Shown: one piece after another, positions 1 to 7,075 of the stretch
Numbering within the stretch: the stretch's first letter is position 1
Layout of the letters: every line of letters starts with the position of its first letter
Assembly: GCA_000721275.1 (NCBI GenBank)
Contig: JOFO01000054.1
Coordinates: forward strand, 1 to 35,024
DNA: 35,024 nt
Reading direction: 5' to 3'
DNA from: Microtetraspora glauca
Lineage (GTDB): Bacteria > Actinomycetota > Actinomycetes > Streptomycetales > Streptomycetaceae
Notes under the pieces: model-generated
Databases searched by the model: none
What the model was told of the DNA's origin: nothing
What the model saw: only the letters and a program-made list of their open reading frames with translations
Made by a program: the position numbers and the translations under genes

Positions 1-98
1 ACGAGCACCCCAGACCGTTCGTCTGGACGAAGACCGCCGACGAGATCCTCGACAAAGTCGCCGCCTACTGCCGACGAATCTCTGACTCAGATCACTAG
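1..98 (+). pseudogene. IS630-family transposase, C-terminal end only
   Basis: The frame starting at base 3 is open from the window edge and ends with TAG at 96-98. It reads a tail containing RPFVWTKTADEILDKVAAY followed by CRRIS, which is the characteristic C-terminus of IS630-family DDE transposases. Only about 31 residues lie in the window, so whether the upstream part is intact cannot be told. The TAG stop is shared with the first base of an IS5-type terminal repeat that begins at 98. That places a second insertion exactly at the end of this gene. Recognition rests on the tail motif. Confidence 0.75.
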
Positions 99-210
99 GA
101 GCTGTCCGGCCGATCATGTCCGGAGTGGGATGAGCCCAATCGCTGCGATGGTGGTACCGAGGAACGCATAGCCGCGTCTGCCGCAACGGGCGGCAACGGC
201 CCAGGCGCGA
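98..210 (-). mobile_element. Remnant of an IS5-family element (terminal repeat plus transposase 3' end)
   Basis: Bases 98-119 match the 22-bp ends of the intact IS at 1784-3086 with only a few differences (GGAGCTGTCC in place of GGACTTGTCC, then the identical GGCCGATCATGT). Reading the minus strand from about 207 down to a TGA at 114-116 gives RRGYAFLGTTIAA then IGLIPLRT. This is homologous to the last residues of the intact transposase (KRGYVFLGTATAA, VVIWLRT). The other end is gone, so this is a solo end. In this copy the transposase stop lies inside the terminal repeat, whereas in the intact element a passenger ORF separates them. Confidence 0.75.
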
Positions 211-233
211 ACCCAAGCACCGCCCTGCCCCGC

Positions 234-822
234 GTGCTGATCAGCGGAGACATGATTGCGCCCGACGGGCTCGTTCCGCCCACCGTCATCGGACAGGCGC
301 CGAGCGTCCCGTTCGAGGACGGGCGCGTCGAGGTCTTGAGGGACTTCCTCGATCCGCTCCTCCAGGAGGAGGGGAACGCCGACTGGTACCGGCTGGCGGT
401 CGAAGGAGGACTCTTCTCCGAGACCGACCGCAGGTTCCTGATCGCCCTCAGCCCCGGCCGGGACCGCCTCTCGCGATGGCACTGCGTCGAGCTGCAGAGC
501 GAGTGGGACATCATGGGCAAGGGCGCTGACGGGCTGCTCGGCAGCGCCCCCTACCGGCCCGAGTTCAGCATGCTGTCGCTCGACGGGAACGTGCTGTGCT
601 TCGCCACGACGTGGGAGCACGCGATCAGCACCTCGGTGCTGAACGCCGCACCGTTCGCATGTCCTCCACTACTGGGCGGAGGGGCTGACGGACGGCTCCA
701 TGGACGACATGGGCGATCCGATCGACCTGCCGCTGAGCGTGGCGGCACGCCGCTGGCTCGACGGCGCCCACCACGCCATGCCCGGCATCACGCGGATGCA
801 CAACCTCACCCTTGACGGATAG
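234..822 (+). pseudogene. Conserved hypothetical protein, frameshifted
   Basis: The first frame (GTG at 234 or ATG at 252) encodes a plausible globular protein up to about base 640, through residues reading LLGSAPYRPEFSMLSLDG and WEHAISTSVL. The sequence then makes sense only in the next frame, which reads RSHVLHYWAEGLTDGSMDD, then DPIDLPLSVAARRWLDGAHH, and ends with TAG at 820-822. The two halves together give about 195 residues of one protein. A net one-base gain near 637-650, or a sequencing error, explains the break. No family is recognised. The 5' end abuts the IS remnant and there is no convincing ribosome site, so the N-terminus may also be lost. Confidence 0.55.
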
Positions 823-991
823 GGCAACGGGCTTCACTGCGGGCAGCCATACCTGAAGCGACTCGGAGATCATTTACGGGAAAACTCTCAGGCGCCACGC
901 CCCGCTGAAGCAAGGAGAAAAACAGAAGGGGAGCATCACATTCCGAAGAGGAGCCTCCACTTCTATTGAAAGCAATACTCTCGGCCGATTC

Positions 992-1020
992 TTGACCAAT
1001 ATCCACCTCGAGACTAATCG
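992..1020 (+). promoter_or_regulatory. Possible sigma-70-type promoter for the secreted protein
   Basis: TTGACC at 992-997 is followed after 17 bases by TAATCG at 1015-1020, about 25 bases before the ATG at 1045. The surrounding 100 bases are unusually AT-rich for this genome. The -35 is good and the -10 is imperfect. There is no strong Shine-Dalgarno sequence before 1045. Confidence 0.35.
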
Positions 1021-1044
1021 AGTACCCGATAAAGAATTACCGAC

Positions 1045-1452
1045 ATGAAGATCACAAAGAGCTTTGCCATGGTCGCTGCCGCGTTGCTGCTCCCTCTTGC
1101 GGGCAGCGGTACGGCCGCAGCCGCCGAAAGTGAGCCCCAGCCCGTGACCGTCCTCACGCTCCGCCTGGAGGAGGGGATAGAGCCCTTCACCGCCAAGGGC
1201 TGCAACAAGGATGTGTGTGTCATCGTCAGAGGGAAGGGGACCTACGTCGAGGCGGTAGGAGCGTCCAACCTCGGACACCGTGAGGCGTATGGGTACATCA
1301 ACGTCAACGAGGTGAGGCGATGGGGACTGGGCAAGATCAGCCCCGGCTGGAACGGTCTCGTCCACCCCTCGACCCACCTGAAGGACGGTGACGGCGTCTG
1401 CGCGTGGATCCACACCATCGAGGGGTACCCCTGCGTGAGGATCATTGCCTGA
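1045..1452 (+). CDS. Small secreted protein, function unknown
   Basis: This 135-residue protein starts with a classical Sec signal peptide: MKITKS, a hydrophobic stretch of about 18 residues (MVAAALLLPLAGSGTAA), then a likely cleavage after AAA around residue 27. The mature part is about 108 residues with four cysteines (GCNKDVC, GVCAW, GYPCVR), spaced so that two disulfides are possible. The C-terminal half contains WNGLVHPSTHLKDGDGVCAW. No family is recognised. The gene stands alone, with an AT-rich upstream region and a hairpin at 1528-1560 downstream. It is best described as an extracellular hypothetical protein. Confidence 0.75.
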   Translation: MKITKSFAMVAAALLLPLAGSGTAAAAESEPQPVTVLTLRLEEGIEPFTAKGCNKDVCVIVRGKGTYVEAVGASNLGHREAYGYINVNEVRRWGLGKISPGWNGLVHPSTHLKDGDGVCAWIHTIEGYPCVRIIA

Positions 1453-1527
1453 CGGCGCGTGCTGCCGGCGCACCGCGACAGTGTGTCCTGCGCAACCGTT
1501 GCACGTAACCACCGCAGATTGCGCTAC

Positions 1528-1560
1528 CTTGGGCCTCGGGATACCCTCTCGGGGCCCAAG
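1528..1560 (+). terminator. Hairpin, probable terminator of the secreted-protein gene
   Basis: CTTGGGCCTCG at 1528-1538 pairs with CGGGGCCCAAG at 1550-1560, giving an 11-bp stem with one G-U pair and an 11-base loop. It lies 75 bases after the stop at 1452. There is no U-tract, which is usual for Streptomyces hairpin terminators. Confidence 0.45.
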
Positions 1561-1658
1561 AAGTGAAAAGCCGGAGCGATCCTCGGGTCCCGTCCCGATT
1601 ACATGCCTGTTGTATGGGGGATCCCTGAGCTAAGACCCTATGCCTGGAGGGCGGTGTA

Positions 1659-1784
1659 ATGCGGTTCACCAAGCGGGGACATCCCCGGCCCGTCAGTAGA
1701 GAAGACTCCGCTGTACAGAACGGTTGCATCGGCCTCGTTCTGCTTCTGATCGTCCTCGTGGTGCTACTCCTCAGAGGGTTCTAG
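1659..1784 (+). CDS. Single-span membrane microprotein (41 aa)
   Basis: ATG at 1659 is preceded by GGAGG at 1646-1650 with 8-base spacing, a strong ribosome site for this window. The 41-residue product has a basic, polar N-terminus (MRFTKRGHPRPVSRED) and then one hydrophobic helix (CIGLVLLLIVLVVLLL) ending RGF. It is likely a type II single-span membrane peptide of unknown function. The stop codon TAG at 1782-1784 uses the first base of the IS inserted at 1784. Removing the IS and one copy of the TA duplication restores TAA at the same place, so the insertion left the protein unchanged. The good ribosome site and the helix support it; its small size keeps confidence moderate. Confidence 0.5.
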   Translation: MRFTKRGHPRPVSREDSAVQNGCIGLVLLLIVLVVLLLRGF

Positions 1785-1824
1785 GACTTGTCCGGCCGAT
1801 CATGTTGCTGGTTAGGGTTCGAGC

Positions 1825-2088
1825 GTGTCCAAGACGAGCGTGAGCAACGAGACCAGCAGCATGGTCTGCCTGTGGGTCGAGCCATGGGGAACTGACCACT
1901 GGATGCGTCCGGGGGAGGAGTTCACGGTGGTGACCGAGGCGGAGCCGGAGCAGTCGCCGTTCAACGTTGTGGTGCATGATCAAGGCATCACGGTGTGGGT
2001 GAACGCGGGACATGACGCCGAGGTCCGCGACAAGAACGGTGACGTGGTGCCGTGCGGGCATCAGCGGCCTGCCCAGGGCCGTGGCTGA
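1825..2088 (+). CDS. IS passenger ORF, small hypothetical protein (87 aa)
   Basis: The ORF starts with GTG at 1825, weakly preceded by AGGG, and ends with TGA at 2086-2088. It encodes 87 residues with the core CLWVEPWGTDHWMRPGEEF followed by TVVTEAEPEQSPFNVVVHDQ and ITVWVNAGHDAEV. This resembles a compact all-beta fold and has no membrane segment. It lies inside the IS but is not needed for transposition in the usual IS5 layout. Its opposite orientation and position between the outer end and an internal degenerate end suggest that it was captured. No function is recognised. The composition looks like genuine Streptomyces coding sequence, and a housekeeping origin is possible. Confidence 0.55.
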   Translation: MSKTSVSNETSSMVCLWVEPWGTDHWMRPGEEFTVVTEAEPEQSPFNVVVHDQGITVWVNAGHDAEVRDKNGDVVPCGHQRPAQGRG

Positions 2089-2100
2089 GCGGTCCGGCCA

Positions 2101-2662
2101 TCAGGTCCGAAGCCAGATGACTACGGCTGCGGCGGTGGCGGTGCCGAGGAAGACGTAGCCGCGCTTGTCGTAACGAGTGGCCACCGCACGGGACTGCTTC
2201 AGTCGGTTGATCGCCCGTTCGACGGTGTTGCGCTTCTTGTACCGCTCTTCATCGAAGCCCGGGGGCCGTCCTCCGCGTGAGCCCTTGCGAATTCGGGCCG
2301 CCTGGCTGTCAGTCTTTTCGGGAATCGGGTGACGGATGCTCCGATGCCGCAGGTACTCCCGGCACGGGCGGTTGCTGTATGCCTTGTCGGCCGCGACACT
2401 GTCCGGCTTCTTGCGCGGTCGGCCTGGGCCAGGTCTGGGAACACGGATCTTCTCCAGCACCGGCTGGAACTGGGTGCAGTCCGCTCGTTGGCCAGGAGTG
2501 ACGACCAGGGACAACGGGCGGCAGCGGCCGTCCGCGCTCAGGTGGAGCTTGCTGGTGAACCCGCCGCGCGAGCGGCCCAGGCCCTCGCCTCCAGCACCAC
2601 CTCCACCAGGCGGGCGACGAGGCTCTGCCACGGTGTCTCGTCCTGGTGTTCTGCCGATGCCG
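2101..2662 (-). CDS. IS5-family transposase, orfB (catalytic C-terminal half)
   Basis: This is the downstream transposase frame, ending with TGA at 2101-2103. From about 2600 it reads GLGRSRGGFTSKLHLSADG, then the second catalytic aspartate in VAADKAYSNRP, and the catalytic glutamate region RYKKRNTVERAINRLKQ near the C-terminus. It finishes YVFLGTATAAAVVIWLRT. It has no good start codon of its own near the junction and is expected to be made as a fusion with orfA by ribosomal frameshifting. The start given is the frameshift region, not an initiation codon. Confidence 0.75.
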
Positions 2663-3032
2663 CCCCTTTTGTGGCGGGGGCCGGCGGCGGGTCGGTGCGG
2701 GCACCGGCCGCATGCTGATGCGCGCGGACGATCGTGGAGTCGACCGCGATGTCCCAGTCGATCTCGACGGCAGCGTCGGCCGCGGCCTGAACCTGCTGGA
2801 GCAGACGTTCCCAGGTGCCGTCGGCCGACCACAGGCGGTGGCGTTCGTAAACGGTCTCCCACGGTCCGAACCGTTCGGGCAGATCACGCCACTGCACTCC
2901 GGTCCGCACCCGGTGCAGAATCCCATCGATCACCTGCCGGTGATCGCGCCACCTGCCACAACGCCCGTTGCTGACCGGCAGGAACGGCCGAAGCCGTTCC
3001 CACTCGGCATCACTCAGATCACCCCGCCCCAT
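2538..3032 (-). CDS. IS5-family transposase, orfA (N-terminal half) with frameshift signal
   Basis: ATG at 3032 (or GTG at 3038) begins a frame reading GRGDLSDAEWERLRPFLP, then RWRDHRQVIDGILHRVRTG and VQWRDLPERFGPWETVY. This is the standard N-terminus of IS5/IS427-group transposases. The first catalytic aspartate is in IAVDSTIVRAHQH. The frame stops at 2538 while orfB is already open. On the coding strand AAAAGGGG occurs at 2663-2670 (0-frame ACA AAA GGG), where the lysine tRNA can slip back one base onto AAA. That would give the orfA-orfB fusion carrying the whole DDE triad. Confidence 0.75.
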   Translation of the reverse strand: MGRGDLSDAEWERLRPFLPVSNGRCGRWRDHRQVIDGILHRVRTGVQWRDLPERFGPWETVYERHRLWSADGTWERLLQQVQAAADAAVEIDWDIAVDSTIVRAHQHAAGARTDPPPAPATKGAASAEHQDETPWQSLVARLVEVVLEARAWAARAAGSPASST

Positions 3033-3121
3033 GCCCACAAAAACGACTCGGGCACGAAGTAGTCACATGATCGGCCGGACAAGTCCTAACGAAGGGATCG
3101 CGAGCCAGTAGGGTCCCGGGG

Positions 3122-4294
3122 GTGAACACCGCACCCGCCGGTTCCTTCCGCCTTGTCGTCACCGGAGGAGGAACGGGAGGCCACACCTACCCCGCCCTGA
3201 CCGCGGTCCACGCGCTCCGGGACCGCCTGGCGGCCGAGGGAAGAGCGCTGGACGTGCTGTGGATCGGCAGCGCCAACGGTCTGGAGGCGCGCGTCGCGCC
3301 CGCCGAAGGCATCCGGTTCGCCGCCGTCGCGACCGGCAAGATCCGCCGTGCGGCCCATCCGCTGAAGATGCTCTCGGCGGAGAACGTGAAGGACATGGCA
3401 CGCGTTCCGCTGGGCGTGGCGCAGGCCCGTAAGCTCGTCGCCGGTTTCCGCCCGGACGTGGTCCTCGCCACCGGCGGGTACGTCGCCGTCCCCGCCGGTC
3501 TGGCGGCCCGGATGTGCCGACGGCCGCTCGTCCTGCACGAACAGACGGTACGCCTCGGCCTCGCCAACCGTCGCCTGGCGGCCTCCGCGTCGCGGATCGC
3601 CGTGTCGTCGGAGTCCTCCGTGCCGCTGCTCCCGGAGAACGTCCGCCGCCTCGCGGTCGTCACCGGTAACCCCGTACGCCCGCAGGTGCTCGCCGGACAC
3701 GCCGGCAAGGCGGTCGACGCACTCGGTCTGCACGGTTTCGACCGCCGCCTGCCGACCGTGTACGTCACGGGCGGCGCGCAGGGGGCCCGGCAGATCAACG
3801 ACGTCGTGCGCGACGCGCTCGGCCGGCTCCTGGAGCGGGCGAACGTCATCCACCAGTGCGGCCCCGACCACGTCGACGCCCTGCGTGCCGACACCGCCGC
3901 CCTGCCCGCCACGGCGGCAGCGCGGTACCACCTGACCGGATTCGTCGGCCCGGAGCTCCCCGACGTCCTGGCGCTCGCCGATCTCGTCGTCTCCCGCTCC
4001 GGCGCGGGCACACTCGCCGAACTCACCGCTCTCGGCAAGCCGGCCGTGTTCCTCCCGCTCCCCACCTCGGCGGGCGGCGAACAGGCCCACAACGCCCGCC
4101 ACCTGGAGGAGACCGGCGCCGCCGTCGCGCTCCTCGGCGACGTGAGCGCGGACCGCCTGAAGGACGCGGTCGGCCCCCTCCTGACCGATCCGGCGAGGCG
4201 CGCGGCCATGGCCCGGCGGTCCCGGGAACACGGCAGGCCGGACGCGGCGGACCGGCTCGTCGACGTGCTCCTGGCAGCCGCCGCGTCCGGCTGA
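3122..4294 (+). CDS. MurG-like UDP-GlcNAc transferase (GT28), stand-alone copy
   Basis: The protein has 390 residues from a GTG start. The acceptor-binding loop GGGTGGH is at residues 15-21, and LHEQT in the N-terminal domain corresponds to the MurG HEQN motif. The C-terminal domain carries SRSGAGTLAELTALGKPAVF and GEQAHNARHLEETGAA, the UDP-GlcNAc-binding region of MurG. MurG normally adds GlcNAc to lipid I at the cytoplasmic membrane during peptidoglycan synthesis. No other division or cell-wall genes are nearby, so this is probably a second MurG homologue that acts on another acceptor or gives resistance. A SAM methyltransferase follows 81 bases downstream. The IS lies only 35 bases upstream and may have displaced or supplied its promoter. 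Confidence 0.8.
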   Translation: MNTAPAGSFRLVVTGGGTGGHTYPALTAVHALRDRLAAEGRALDVLWIGSANGLEARVAPAEGIRFAAVATGKIRRAAHPLKMLSAENVKDMARVPLGVAQARKLVAGFRPDVVLATGGYVAVPAGLAARMCRRPLVLHEQTVRLGLANRRLAASASRIAVSSESSVPLLPENVRRLAVVTGNPVRPQVLAGHAGKAVDALGLHGFDRRLPTVYVTGGAQGARQINDVVRDALGRLLERANVIHQCGPDHVDALRADTAALPATAAARYHLTGFVGPELPDVLALADLVVSRSGAGTLAELTALGKPAVFLPLPTSAGGEQAHNARHLEETGAAVALLGDVSADRLKDAVGPLLTDPARRAAMARRSREHGRPDAADRLVDVLLAAAASG

Positions 4295-4375
4295 GCGGCG
4301 ACGGTACGAGGACCGGGGGAGGGGGGACCGTAAACGCTTCGACAGCGCCCCCGGCCGACGGGCAGAGTGGTCCGC

Positions 4376-5116
4376 ATGACGAGCAGTGAGCTGTGGACCC
4401 GCGCGACCGCCGAGCGCTACGACGCCGAGGAGACCGAGATGTCCTCGGCCGCCGTCCTCGGCCCGACACTCGACTTCCTCGCCGAACTCGCCGGCGACGG
4501 CCGGGCCCTGGAGTTCGCCATCGGCACCGGACGCGTGGGCGTACCGCTCCGGAAACGCGGCGTGCCGGTGGCCGGGATCGAACTGTCCCCGCACATGGCG
4601 GCGGTGCTGCGGTGCAAGGTGGACGAGGACACGCTGCCGGTCACCCTCGGGGACATGGCCACCACCGTCGTCCCCGGCGCGTTCTCCCTCGTCTACCTCG
4701 TCTACAACACCGTGTCGAACCTGCTCACGCAGGACGAGCAGGTCGAGTGCTTCCGCAACGCCGCACGGCATCTGAGCCCCGGCGGCCGGTTCGTCATCGA
4801 ACTGAGCGTGCCGCCGCTGCGATTCCTGCCGCCCGGCCAGGTCGCGGTGCCGTTCAACGTGTCCGACCGGCACCTGGGCTTCGACACCTTCGACCTGGTC
4901 GAGCAGATCCTCGTCTCGCACCACCTCACCCGCGACGGCGCCGACGGCCACTACCGCCGCGAAGCCTCCCGCCACCGCTACGCCTGGCCGGCCGAGCTCG
5001 ACCTGATGGCCCGGATCGCCGGCCTGGAGCTGGAACGGCGCGTGGCCGACTGGGACGGCTCGCCGTTCACGGACGACTCCAGCAAGCACATCTCCGTGTG
5101 GCGCAAGCCAAGTTGA
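4376..5116 (+). CDS. Class I SAM-dependent methyltransferase
   Basis: The protein has 246 residues from ATG 4376; GTG 4367 in the same frame is the alternative. Motif I is ALEFAIGTGRVGVPL (residues 44-58), followed by GIELSPHMAAVLR (motif II acidic residue). The post-I region includes GDMATTVVPGAFSLVYLVYNT, and motif III is LSPGGRFVIEL. This is the Methyltransf_25-type Rossmann fold used for small-molecule methylation. The substrate cannot be told. It follows the MurG-like gene on the same strand, so the two may form a small operon, but a joint pathway is only a guess. The downstream neighbour is convergent. Confidence 0.8.
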   Translation: MTSSELWTRATAERYDAEETEMSSAAVLGPTLDFLAELAGDGRALEFAIGTGRVGVPLRKRGVPVAGIELSPHMAAVLRCKVDEDTLPVTLGDMATTVVPGAFSLVYLVYNTVSNLLTQDEQVECFRNAARHLSPGGRFVIELSVPPLRFLPPGQVAVPFNVSDRHLGFDTFDLVEQILVSHHLTRDGADGHYRREASRHRYAWPAELDLMARIAGLELERRVADWDGSPFTDDSSKHISVWRKPS

Positions 5117-5147
5117 GCGACCGAGGGGCCAGGCGGCCTCTTCCGGA

Positions 5148-6107
5148 TCAGACCGCGCCGGGTTCGCCTGCTGGACGCGTGCGCGACGAGGTGCCGGATG
5201 CGGGGACTTCCAGGGGTGCGCGCCGGCCGGCGCGGCGCCAGTAGGCGTAGGCGAGGACGGTGGCCGCGCCCCAGATGAGGGTGGTGACGATGCCGCCCTC
5301 GATGCCGAAGTCGGAGCCGGTGATCCAGGTGTCGGAGCCGGTGGTCGGGCCGAAGGTCCAGAGGGAGGCGCCGTAGGGGTTGCCGCTGACGGGAAGGCCG
5401 AAGACGTTGCCCTGGAAGGCGTTCCAGCCGATGTGGACGCCGATGGCGATCCACAGCGACCCGCGGGCCAGGGAGAGGAAGCTGGCCATGAGGGAGAACA
5501 GGACGATGTTCAGGAGCACGAGGGGGCGGAGGTCGACGTGGGCGACGGCGAGGACGACGGCCACGAGGGCGACGGCGAGGGGGCCGCGGATCTGTGAGGC
5601 GGCGGTCTGGAGCATGTAGCCGCGGGTGACGGTCTCCTCCGTGGACGCCTGCACGATCCAGACGATCAGGAGCGGGAGGACGGTCCCGAGGGCGGCGGCG
5701 CCGCTGGTGGTGTGGGCGGAGCCGTGCGTGTCGTACTGGCCGGTGAGGGTCAGGACGAGGACGCCGAGGGCGAGCATGCCGGCGCCGGCGGCGAAGCCGC
5801 CCGCGAGGGAGGCGAGGCGGTGCGTACCCCGGAAGCCGAGGGAGGCGAAGGGGCGGCGCTCCTTGAGGCAGACCCAGGCGGCGACCACGGCGAGCGTCGC
5901 CGCGTTGGTGAACAGCTCCACCCACTGCGCCTTCGGCGACCCTGTCGCCGGGTCGCCGAGCAGGGCGCGGGCGGCCGGCTCGACGGCGATGTTGATGGCG
6001 ATCACGCCGCCGAGGAAGACGACGAGCCAGCCGATCCACCAGCGGGACGGACGCTGCGCTTCGCGAGCTCCTCGGACCAGCGCGGACTCGGAAACGGGCA
6101 CGGCCAT
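5148..6107 (-). CDS. CPBP family intramembrane metalloprotease (Abi/CAAX-like)
   Basis: The protein has 319 residues and about eight hydrophobic segments. The conserved motifs are visible: EETVTRG with E157, E158 and R162, AVAHVD with H190, and GVHIGWNAF with H225 and N229. These are the metal ligands of the CPBP (CAAX protease and bacteriocin-processing) family. ATG 6107 is chosen because AGGAG lies 9 bases before it; the frame is open to 6161. The family cleaves membrane peptides or anti-sigma factors, or protects against bacteriocins. There is no bacteriocin gene nearby. The final 35 residues are a charged cytoplasmic tail. Confidence 0.85.
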   Translation of the reverse strand: MAVPVSESALVRGAREAQRPSRWWIGWLVVFLGGVIAINIAVEPAARALLGDPATGSPKAQWVELFTNAATLAVVAAWVCLKERRPFASLGFRGTHRLASLAGGFAAGAGMLALGVLVLTLTGQYDTHGSAHTTSGAAALGTVLPLLIVWIVQASTEETVTRGYMLQTAASQIRGPLAVALVAVVLAVAHVDLRPLVLLNIVLFSLMASFLSLARGSLWIAIGVHIGWNAFQGNVFGLPVSGNPYGASLWTFGPTTGSDTWITGSDFGIEGGIVTTLIWGAATVLAYAYWRRAGRRAPLEVPASGTSSRTRPAGEPGAV

Positions 6108-6321
6108 CAGCCTCAACTCCTGGGGAACCCATGATGCAGTTCGCCCAACATAGGCACTCATGTCCGATTAGAGGTAATAGGTCCGTATAGCGTGCGCCGA
6201 TCGGCGATCGGATGATCCGAAGAGGGGCCCGGGCCGCCGCTCCGCCCGGGCGCACGGGGTGATGCCCCTCTGTGCGGGTGCCGATCCGCGCCGCACGGCG
6301 GCTGCCGTCGCCGCCGCCGTC

Positions 6322-6963
6322 TCAAGTCGTGTACTGACGACAGGTGCCGGTGAAGACGGCTCCGATCTCGGCGTCGAGTACGGGTTGCACGTACCGAGTG
6401 ACGGACTCGCCGGCGGCGCCCCCGGGCTCGCGGTAGACCTGGAGGGCCAGTCCCTCCATCACGGCTGCGAGGCGCACGGCGGCGGCCTGTGGATCGAGCT
6501 GCCGGTCGACCTCCCCGCACTCTTTGCCGTTGTGGACGGCGCGGGCGATGTCCTCGCGCAGTCGCCGGGCGCTCTCCGTGTCGACCTCGGCGAGCGCGGG
6601 CGCGTCGAGGGCCCGGCCGGCGAACGCGCGCGCGACGCGGTACTCGGCGCGGCGGGCCTCGTCCAGCGGGATGTACTCGGTCATCACGTCGGCCATCACC
6701 CGCGCCAGGGGCTGCCGGTGTGCGGTGCCCTCCCTGATGCGCTCGTCGACGCGGGCGCGGATACGGGCCGAGACGGCGCGGAAGGTGTGGAGCAGCATCT
6801 CGTCCTTGGTGCGGAAGTAGTGCTGGACGAGCCCGACGGAGATGCCGGCGGTGGCGGCCGTCCGCGCGACGGTGACGGCGTCGAGGCCCTGCTCGGTGAT
6901 CAACCGGCTGACGGCGTCGGCGATCTGACGGCGGCGTTGTTCGTGATCGGCGGTTCGCGGCAC
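6322..6963 (-). CDS. TetR/BetI-type transcriptional regulator
   Basis: The protein has 213 residues. The N-terminal helix-turn-helix reads QIADAVSRLITEQG, then VTVARTAATAGISVGLVQHY and FRTKDEMLLHTF, typical of BetI-like TetR proteins. The C-terminal domain is of the TetR_C_6 kind (ligand-binding and dimerising). I choose GTG at 6963 because the frame upstream runs into operator palindromes. No Shine-Dalgarno sequence precedes it, so the mRNA may be leaderless. It is divergent from the serine hydrolase at 7076, and the operators at 6971-7010 sit between them. Autoregulation plus control of the hydrolase is the simplest reading. Confidence 0.85.
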   Translation of the reverse strand: MPRTADHEQRRRQIADAVSRLITEQGLDAVTVARTAATAGISVGLVQHYFRTKDEMLLHTFRAVSARIRARVDERIREGTAHRQPLARVMADVMTEYIPLDEARRAEYRVARAFAGRALDAPALAEVDTESARRLREDIARAVHNGKECGEVDRQLDPQAAAVRLAAVMEGLALQVYREPGGAAGESVTRYVQPVLDAEIGAVFTGTCRQYTT

Positions 6964-6970
6964 TTGATAA

Positions 6971-7010
6971 CCGTACCACCGTACGGCTATAACCGTACGG
7001 CCATACGGTT
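6971..7010. promoter_or_regulatory. TetR operator region: two palindromes in the divergent promoter
   Basis: CCGTAC-CACC-GTACGG occupies 6971-6986 and AACCGTA-CGGCCA-TACGGTT occupies 6991-7010. Both are perfect inverted repeats built from the same CCGTAC half-site. They lie immediately upstream of the TetR start (6963) and 66 bases before the hydrolase ATG. Confidence 0.65.
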
Positions 7011-7075
7011 TCACCGCGGGCCGCCCCTCCCTCGTGCCCGCCCTGCCGCCGACTCCACGACCGAACGAGGACCTG

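Larger units (their letters stand above)
1784..3086. mobile_element. Complete IS5-family insertion sequence with a passenger ORF
   Basis: Perfect 22-bp inverted ends lie at 1784-1805 and 3065-3086 (outermost bases GGACTTGTCCGGCCGATC). TA flanks both sides (1782-1783 and 3087-3088), consistent with a TA target duplication as in the IS427 group of IS5. The element is 1,303 bp and carries a minus-strand transposase in two overlapping frames (2101-3032). On the plus strand an 87-codon ORF (1825-2088) sits between the left end and the transposase stop. A degenerate copy of the terminal repeat (GTCCGGCC-ATCA) lies internally at about 2092-2106, beside the transposase stop. In the relative at 98-210 the real end lies at that position. 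Confidence 0.85.

Noticed and set aside
3086..5089. 667-codon minus-strand open frame
   Set aside because: High-GC shadow of the MurG-like and methyltransferase genes, whose motifs are clear on the plus strand.
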